From the NCBI GenBank assembly GCA_022495005.1, contig JAGYXB010001748.1, forward strand, positions 1,139,474 through 1,203,473: a stretch of DNA of 64,000 bases. The letters run 5' to 3'. Shown in pieces: positions 58,015-64,000 of the stretch. Within the stretch, counting starts at the first letter, position 1. Every line of letters begins with the position of its first letter. The notes under the pieces are model-generated. The model had not been told where the DNA came from. It worked only from the letters and a program-made list of their open reading frames with translations, and made no database searches. Origin of the DNA: Rhyacophila brunnea. Lineage: Eukaryota; Arthropoda; Insecta; Trichoptera; Rhyacophilidae. Made by a program: the position numbers and the translations under genes.

Positions 58015-58253
58015 CAATTATGTATTCAGAAAATATTACATGTATAGTTATGTAGTCATTAAATTTAAATAACAATTTTAATTGAATGGATGCATCTGCT
58101 TTACCTGAACGAGTTCTTCTATGTTTGGCTTTGTTTTGGCGAGATTTTGTCTTGATAGTAAGTAGTGTAGAAGAAGCCGTCTCACAGTCATAGGTGGTTG
58201 CGAATGGAATCAGCACTCTTAGAGCCATCTTTGCAACATCAGGATAGGTCTGT
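58015..58253 (-). pseudogene. hAT (ZBED-like) transposase C-terminal piece
   Basis: On the minus strand the reading TYPDVAKMALRVLIPFATTY then DCETASSTLLTIKTKSR is the C-terminal (dimerisation) block of ZBED5/FAM200-like hAT proteins. Its upstream part lies beyond the solo LTR at 58852-59265. After KTKSR it diverges from the family. Confidence 0.8.
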
Positions 58254-58851
58254 TGATACCTGATGAAGGTCTCCCACAGGAGACCTCCTCAAAGGGTGGA
58301 CCGAACCATCAACTTTCCCAAAACACCACAGCCTACGTCCACTCTTCGCAGCTCTCGCGACCCTCAAGAAGCGGAGCCTACCTCCACCGAAATTTCAACT
58401 TTAAATTCGTCTGCGCCCCCGCCAAAATTCAAACAGACTTGACACAAGCTACCGAAAACGGCTGCTCGAAACAGCGCCGCCGACAAAGAAATCCATCGGT
58501 AAAACAGAGAGGTTCGTGACCGATGGACCAACAAAAGCGCCTGGACACCGCATATCCCACACTTTGATGCGCGCGGAATGCTCTCTCTCTCCTCGGACGT
58601 CGAACAGCCAGCATCTCCAGCCAGGAAAACCGCGTCGGCAGCCCGCCAAGCCACAAGCATCTCCAGCCAGCAACACCGCGTTTACAACCTGCCTAAACGA
58701 AAACGACAATACCTTGCATAATGCCTTGTATAACTACGATGTAATAAACTCCTGCCAAGCGACAACGTGCGTTTCTCTCAATTCCACCCGCTTCTGGCCT
58801 GCTAGTGATATGGTCTTCACCATTCTCCTCGACAGAGAAAGGCCGGTATCA
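58254..58851 (+). mobile_element. Solo LTR, copy 2 (598 bp)
   Basis: A perfect 4-bp duplication CTGT at 58250-58253 and 58852-58855. Canonical ends: TGATACC at the left and GGTATCA at the right, a 7-bp inverted terminus starting TG and ending CA. AATAAA at 58743-58748 is followed by GTGCGTTTCTCTC, as in copy 1. Internal sequence is GC-rich with short repeats (AGCATCTCCAGCCAG twice). No internal retrotransposon genes, so this is the product of LTR-LTR recombination. Confidence 0.9.
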
Positions 58852-59265
58852 CTGTGCCATTTCAACCCAAAAATCACTACAACACGTTTCACGGAAAACA
58901 TGTTTTGCACCCCCATCATTTATCAAATCAATAAACTGTTCCTGAATTAAATTGTCCTCCGAAGGCAGATCACTAATGGAGAGTACAAATGGGTTATTGA
59001 TAAACGATGGTATTTTTCAAATTCTCGTAGGTCAGGAAAATAGTAAGAAATTCCTTCATGAAGAATGAATACATACTGTTTCATCACCTCAATGATATCA
59101 CCATCGACTTCAAGCTCATTTTCAATATACGTGTTCAGCAGTGGAAATGGGGCAAAATTCTTCCTCTCTAATTTTACAATCCATAGTTCGAGCTCCATTT
59201 TGAAAGCTGTCAATTTTTCGTGACAATAGAGCACCGTGATATCTTTTCCTTGCAGGCTAACTGAG
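58852..59265 (-). pseudogene. hAT (ZBED-like) transposase, middle piece
   Basis: Minus strand from about 59262: LQGKDITVLYCHEKLTAFKM, ELELWIVKLERKNF, EGISYYFPDLREFEKY, then after a frameshift SISDLPSEDN, EQFIDLINDGGAKHVF and SDFWVEMAQ. This matches the region before the C-terminal block in SCAND3/ZBED5/FAM200-like hAT proteins. The N-terminus is missing and the LTR splits the frame exactly at the CTGT site. Confidence 0.82.
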
Positions 59266-59490
59266 TACCATAGTACACATAGTACCGTGCGAGAAAGACA
59301 AAGAGGTCAAATCTTGTTGTGGTGGGAGTAACAACGGAGTTCAGTCACTTACTTTCCCTACCTGGGATAAATCCAAAAAAAAGAAAGTTACATGCTATAA
59401 TTATAAAAATATAAATACTTAGTATAAATTGTATATAAACTTCTCATTGCTGCCTATATTCAAATCCAGAAATGTCAACAGAAAAACTAA

Positions 59491-59818
59491 GACCGGCTCT
59501 TTATAACCGTCATACGCACAGTCGTTGCATACCGGTGCGAGTCATGGACGCTAAATATGAAAGCAGCTGAAATGGTGGACTGCTTTGAGAGAAAGATCCT
59601 GAGGCGGATATACGGACCCATAAATGATGGTGGGGAGTGGAGAATTAGGCACCGCACGGAACTATTCCGCTTATACCAAGATTCAAAACTCTCCACCTTC
59701 AAAAAACTCCAGAGGCTAAACTGGGCAGACCATGTCCAGCGCATGCCTGAGTCACGGATACCGAAGAAGATCCTTGAAGGAAACCCAAGGAGGAAAAGGC
59801 CAGTGCCAACCTTTGCGG
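59491..59818 (+). pseudogene. RTE-like LINE fragment (C-terminal coding)
   Basis: Contains AAEMVDCFERKILRRIYGPI, LSTFKKLQRLNWADHVQRM and PRRKRPVP, the same block that ends LINE B (FERKILRRIYGP, RLRW-GHV-RM), from a diverged copy. Both ends are cut; the right end runs straight into the tandem array. Confidence 0.8.
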
Positions 59819-60345
59819 GCGTGAGCAAAACACTTGATCAAAATTTCATTGCAATCGGATGAATGGTATAGGAACGAAATAAAAGAAAATATAATGAAGA
59901 AGAAGAAGAGGAAGATGATTTTTCTAATTTAGAAACCTTGGCGGGTGTACGTACAATAATTGACGAAAGTTTCGTTGCAATCGGATGAATGGTATAGGAA
60001 CTATACGAATAAAAGAAAATAGAATGAAAAAGAAGAAGAATATGAATATGATGATTTTTCTAATTCAGAAACCTTTGCGGGTGTGCATACAACCACTTAC
60101 CAAAATTTCATCGCAATCGGGTGAATGGTATAGGAACGCATACGGGACAGACAGACAGACAGTCAGACAGACAAACAGACAGACAGGCATTCATTTTTAT
60201 ATATAAGATATAGCCTATACTCTTCGCGCAAGTGCAAGCAATAAGTTCACAAAGTTTTATCGCAATCGGATGAATGGTATAGTAGCGCATAAAATACGAA
60301 CAAACAAACAAATATTATTTTTTTTATATATTAGATTATAATATT
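59819..60345 (+). repeat. Tandem array of about 130-bp units (forward) plus microsatellite
   Basis: Four unit copies with AAATTTCATTGCAATCGGAT, GAATGGTATAGGAAC, AGAAGAAGA-rich spacers and CTAATTCAGAAACCTTTGCG. The array ends in a (GACA)n tract (60147-60186) and CATTCATTTTTATATATAAG. A further unit near 60247-60290 follows. It is the mirror-orientation relative of 57599-58012. Confidence 0.75.
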
Positions 60346-60906
60346 ATATTAATTTAGGCACCACATTATAAATGCATGAATTTTGTTATATATGGTAACA
60401 TGTACACTAGTTTTATGTTAATACTTTGTGATTGATTCTTAACTCTTGGGAGGCGCCTATAAGGTGGTCCCCTTATAAATTATCTGACGAATCGTTTGCG
60501 TCATTTTGCGTCAAAGAAACGCGCCGCTGAATGCACAAGTTGGTAGGTACCAAAAACGTTTTAAAATATTTTTTAGTTAAAAGGCGATGTCCCTATAATT
60601 CTCTAATAATCTCTAAATTTTATTTACAAATTATTTTATGATAAAAAGCTTTTGTACGGTGACCGGACAAAACACAACATGACAAAACAGAACAATACAA
60701 AATAGAACATGACAAAACAGAACAGTTACAAAGCAGAACAGCCAGGGGAAAATGAAACATTAATAAGTCTTGTAGAATCTATTTATTAATTAAATTTTAA
60801 ACGAAATACATATACTTACTTATATATAAATATTTAATATTTAAAAAAAAAACAATTTTTAAGTGAAATCATCAAGGTATAATATATACTTATTTTTTTT
60901 TACAAA
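60346..60906. other. AT-rich sequence
   Basis: Contains a short irregular repeat of ACAAAACAGAACA words (60665-60740). No gene was recognised. Confidence 0.4.
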
Positions 60907-63510
60907 AAGGTAAATGTACCAGTAGTTGACCTTTTTTCAATAAAATGCCCAAAATAAGAAACGTAGACACGGGATTGTTCTAAATTGTAGAGTTGAAACA
61001 AGTGAAGCCATCTGTGGTTGGATTGAGGAACTAACACATCACCATATGTCATAGGAGCGTCATAGCAGCTATTTAAAAACAACACATCACGCCGTAAGCA
61101 TTTTATTTTTAATTGTTTAAAAAATTTTAAAAGTGGATTTAAGCATAATATGGCAATTTAGGTAATGTTTTTGACTTCATAATATCAAGTTAATGCATTA
61201 CGGGCAGTCATAATATTGAAGTATCGATATCATTTGTAATTTTTAAGTTATATTTACAAGGAAGCAAGTTTGTGGGGGGGTGAACTACTCAAACTTTTTT
61301 TAATACTTTTTCAGTAGTTGACCAGGGTGGTCAACTACTAGATAAATTAAATAAAATTATTTCACTTAGTTTTGAACAATTTTTACATTCATGAGTATGG
61401 AACGATGATTATTTATTAATTAGAAGTGTCTAGGGTGGTTCTGTCCAGTAGATGACCTAGGCGTCAACTTTATTTTTTTATTTTTTCAGCAACGGGTTTG
61501 TGTAGTTTTTCTTCGGAAAACAAAAATTTCTTGAATTATAGCCCTGAATATAATAGCAACTGAATGAAGCAGGCCAACAATAGCCGACAACTTACGAGAA
61601 ATAGCGACGCGATAAAAAAAATGCAGGGCATCACGGAGGATTTACTTTGGTCATTATAACGTACCCATATAGCAGGGTCTTAGCCAAAAAAGGAATCGAG
61701 ACAGTAGCAGGTAAATGCCGACGATAAAGAATGCATAACCGTCATAGTAACAGGTAGTGTCAGTGGGGCTGTCACACCAACGACAATCCTCTACAAGTAC
61801 AAAAGAATTCCCCAAGAAATTTCCGAAAATGTGGACTTTGTCCATGGAGCCCTTAAGCTGTAACAGTACCAGGAGAATCGAAAAGTGTGCCTTCAATGGT
61901 TACATCAGAGGAACCCAAGCGGTATTTAGAGAGAGTTCCTGAATACAAACATTGATGAGGAAAATCTTGAATCATTCCGCAAAAACAACGAACCTGATCA
62001 AGATGACACGTCACTGTTCGCACTGTGACGAAAAGTAAAAAATGAGTTGAAAAATATCACTCCACCTGACCCGGTCAGACTCCATCGATGAGGCATTCCA
62101 AGAAGAGGAATCCGGTGATATGATGTCTTTGGCCGCCTGAAATACTATGAATTATTATGATGTTTCATCTCCAATCGCTAGGGCACCTGTGGCTGGTCTA
62201 ACGACTTGTAATGATACTTCGTCTCCAATCGCCAGTGAACCCGTGGCTGGTCCATCAAATATTCGTAGTCCATTCAAGAGACATTTTTTCTTCACCGGTG
62301 AAGGGGAAGAAAAATTGAACAAGTAAGCAAAAAAGGGAAAAAACCCCCACCAGTGTTTCCGGTAAACCTTGCCAGGAGTATTTCCTAAACAAAAAGAAGA
62401 AGAAAGAAGAAATGGAACGGTTGAAAAAAGAACGAGCTGCAGAGAGGCAAAGAAAGAAAGAACTAAATGAGCATGCAAAGGAAGAAAAAAAATGGGGGAA
62501 TTGAAAGCAGTCAAGAAGAAAATGCGTTTTTCTTCCGAGTCTTCTAACCCAAGTGTTGTCATTTCAGACTCAGCAGAGAGTGAATGGCATAAGTCTAGTG
62601 ATGAAAGCTTTAAGCATAAAACTCGATGGCTGCCCGTTATGAAAGTCATTAATGAACATTATATTATAAACTTCCCGGGAAAAATCGTCCATATTTCTAA
62701 AGTAAAAGCTACTATTTCATCGATGCAAAAGTGCGGGAGACTATGAATATGGCCAGAGCGACCCGATGTACTTAGCCATGAATGGAAGGCGATAGTATCC
62801 CACATAAATGACCCGACACAGTCAAGTAAGCAAAACTCGTAATGTTTATTTAGTTCCGAAATTGGACTTTATTTGGAATATCTAAGGATTTTTATGTTAA
62901 GTTTTATTTTGGTAAGTACTGAGCCTATGCGTTACTATGTAGTATGTATGTACTTAGTTGCTAAAATAAATATATTTTTGTATTTTTAGTTTGAAGTAAC
63001 TAATTTTGCACCTTTTGTTACACGAACAAAGCTGATGATTGGCTGTCAAACAAAATCCTCTCATATGTAACTTGTTACTGAACCGCCCATTGCTACCAAG
63101 TTGATTCAAGTAGCTATGGGCTAGAGTGGTCTAACAGGAAGCCCTGAGGCAACTCTGATGACAGATTTGCCATAAAGCCTTCTGATTAGACATGGTCAAC
63201 TACTGAAAAATATAGTGGTCAACTACTGGAACCCTGATTAGACATGGTCAACTACTGAAACATATAGTGGTCAACTACTGGAACTTTCAATTTGTGGATG
63301 GTCAACTACTGGAACAAAAACATGGTCTTGAGAAATTGAACACATTTTTTTTGCAACAGACCCTTTCTTAATTTTTGTCATGTCATATTAATTAAGACAT
63401 TTGATCCATTATGAGTAGACTTGCTTTGCCAACATTCCGTGTAATGCTAAACGTTAATCATTATTTTTGTTGATTTTTTTTCTTAAGTCAACTACTGGTA
63501 CGTTTACCTT
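60907..63510 (+). mobile_element. 2.6-kb TIR element with subterminal 12-mer repeats
   Basis: Terminal inverted repeats of 24 bp with one mismatch: AAGGTAAATGTACCAGTAGT at the left (60907) and the reverse of ACTACTGGTACGTTTACCTT at the right (to 63510). The 12-mer CAGTAGTTGACC (or variant) occurs at 60920, 61312 and 61446 near the left end; its reverse GGTCAACTACTG occurs at 63194, 63217, 63246, 63269 and 63300 plus the terminal copy near the right end. A decayed transposase lies between. No convincing target duplication was found. Confidence 0.7.
61640..62830 (+). pseudogene. Decayed DDE transposase (pogo/Tigger-like?)
   Basis: Plus-strand fragments in several frames: ECITVIVTGSVSGAVTPTTI then LYKYKRIP (61722-61808; compare the V-N-A-G-x-x-x-P-x-I-F-K-x-R-x-P strand of DDE_1 domains), NNEPDQDDTSLFAL near 61990, and a C-terminal FPGKIVHISKVKATISSMQK then CGRLWIWPERPDV (62674-62772). 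In between is a charged, low-complexity Lys/Glu/Arg region (62390-62530). Stops and frameshifts are frequent. The family assignment is by eye and tentative. Confidence 0.45.
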
Positions 63511-63764
63511 ACCGTTATTTTGAAGATAATGCATTTTTTTATATATAGAGTATATAAAATTGTAAGTATAATGTAACAACTGCAATGACATATTATTAAC
63601 AACTGCATGTTGGCCATTTGGCGTAAATACCTCAATTTATCTGTTTGATTTTGATAATCATGCACAACTAACTATTGCCACTCGATTGTGTCTCATACTT
63701 TTTCTTTTATAACTTCAAGGCGACCTGTATTAGCACTAACTAATAATAATCGGGGTGCCGGACG
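63511..63764. other. AT-rich sequence
   Basis: No feature recognised. Confidence 0.3.
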
Positions 63765-63926
63765 AAATCAAAAATCACGAAAAAAAATGGTTTTTTGTCT
63801 CTCCTGCAAAAAATTGCGCAATCGCAACACTTATTTTGAATTGCGCAAATTTTACAAGGGAAACAAAAAAAACATTTTTTTGTAGAAAAATGGGTTTTTG
63901 TCTCTCCTGGGAAAAATTGGGCAACC
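63765..63926. repeat. Inverted/direct repeat unit TTTTTGTCTCTCCTG
   Basis: TTTTTTGTCTCTCCTGCAAA then AAATTGCGCAA near 63790 recurs inverted (TTGCGCAAATTTTACAAGGG, near 63842) and directly (TTTTTGTCTCTCCTGGGAAA, near 63893). Probably a decayed hairpin element. The open frames across it come from the repeat. Confidence 0.45.
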
Positions 63927-63930
63927 TTAA

Positions 63931-64000
63931 GGGGGTACATGTTCAGCGTAGGTCAAAACGGAGCTTTTATTCTTTTTTCAAAGCATGATCCTGGACATTC
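63931..64000 (+). mobile_element. Palindromic TTAA element, copy 4 (left end only, window edge)
   Basis: TTAA at 63927-63930 is followed by GGGGGTACATGTTCAGCGTA, then AAACGGAGCTTTTATTC and GCATGATCCTGGACATTC, colinear with the left end of 16991-18316. The element continues beyond the window. Confidence 0.75.

Noticed and set aside
58253..58950. Frames of 88-144 codons in the second solo LTR
   Set aside because: Same reason as for copy 1: LTR sequence with a clean target duplication and no protein similarity.
60147..60186. CRISPR-like short repeats
   Set aside because: A (GACA)n microsatellite at the end of a dispersed repeat, without spacers; the genome is eukaryotic.
62155..62649. 164-codon minus-strand frame
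   Set aside because: It is the complement of the charged Lys/Glu-rich part of the decayed transposase read on the plus strand; antisense artefact.

Overview
The window is arthropod nuclear DNA, almost certainly insect. It is AT-rich, has spliced genes with GT-AG introns, is densely packed with RTE-type non-LTR retrotransposons, mariner, hAT and TTAA-flanked elements, and repeatedly shows the TAGGTACCTAC-type word common in moth and aphid genomes. I cannot separate Lepidoptera from Hemiptera by eye. Nothing bacterial, viral or CRISPR-like was seen.

Two host genes are supported and lie head to head. On the minus strand are the first coding exons of a kinesin-13 microtubule depolymerase (KIF2A/Klp10A type): exon 1 at 40089-40149, exon 2 at 8749-8975 and a probable exon 3 at 3496-3603. 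This gives a first intron of about 31 kb; the motor domain lies off the left edge. On the plus strand, starting 2.75 kb from the kinesin start codon, is a complete three-exon JMJD6 (Fe(II)/2-oxoglutarate JmjC hydroxylase) gene, 42896-45872, with all metal ligands intact.

The rest is repeat biology. Kinesin introns (1-40 kb): a mariner with both ends, two copies of a 215-bp hAT-type MITE, two 1.3-1.4-kb palindromic elements flanked by TTAA, a second palindromic TTAA family that shares its TTAA with one of them, PIF/Harbinger-like MITEs with TAA/TTA duplications, and a hAT-like element holding a BED-finger remnant. JMJD6 intron 2: a tRNA-derived SINE-like repeat and a 348-bp LINE fragment with a perfect 12-bp target duplication. 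Right third (46-64 kb): a 734-bp hAT MITE; a multi-level nest in which an RTE-like LINE (A) is split by a solo LTR and then by a second LINE (B), itself split by a hAT MITE and a foldback element; a third LINE (C) tail to tail; a second solo LTR inside a hAT (ZBED-like) transposase relic; oppositely oriented tandem arrays; and a 2.6-kb terminal-inverted-repeat element with unusual subterminal repeats of a 12-mer around a decayed transposase.

No mobile-element coding region looks functional. The most interesting material is structural: long palindromes, shared target sites, subterminal repeat clusters and a nest whose insertion order can be read from its target-site duplications.
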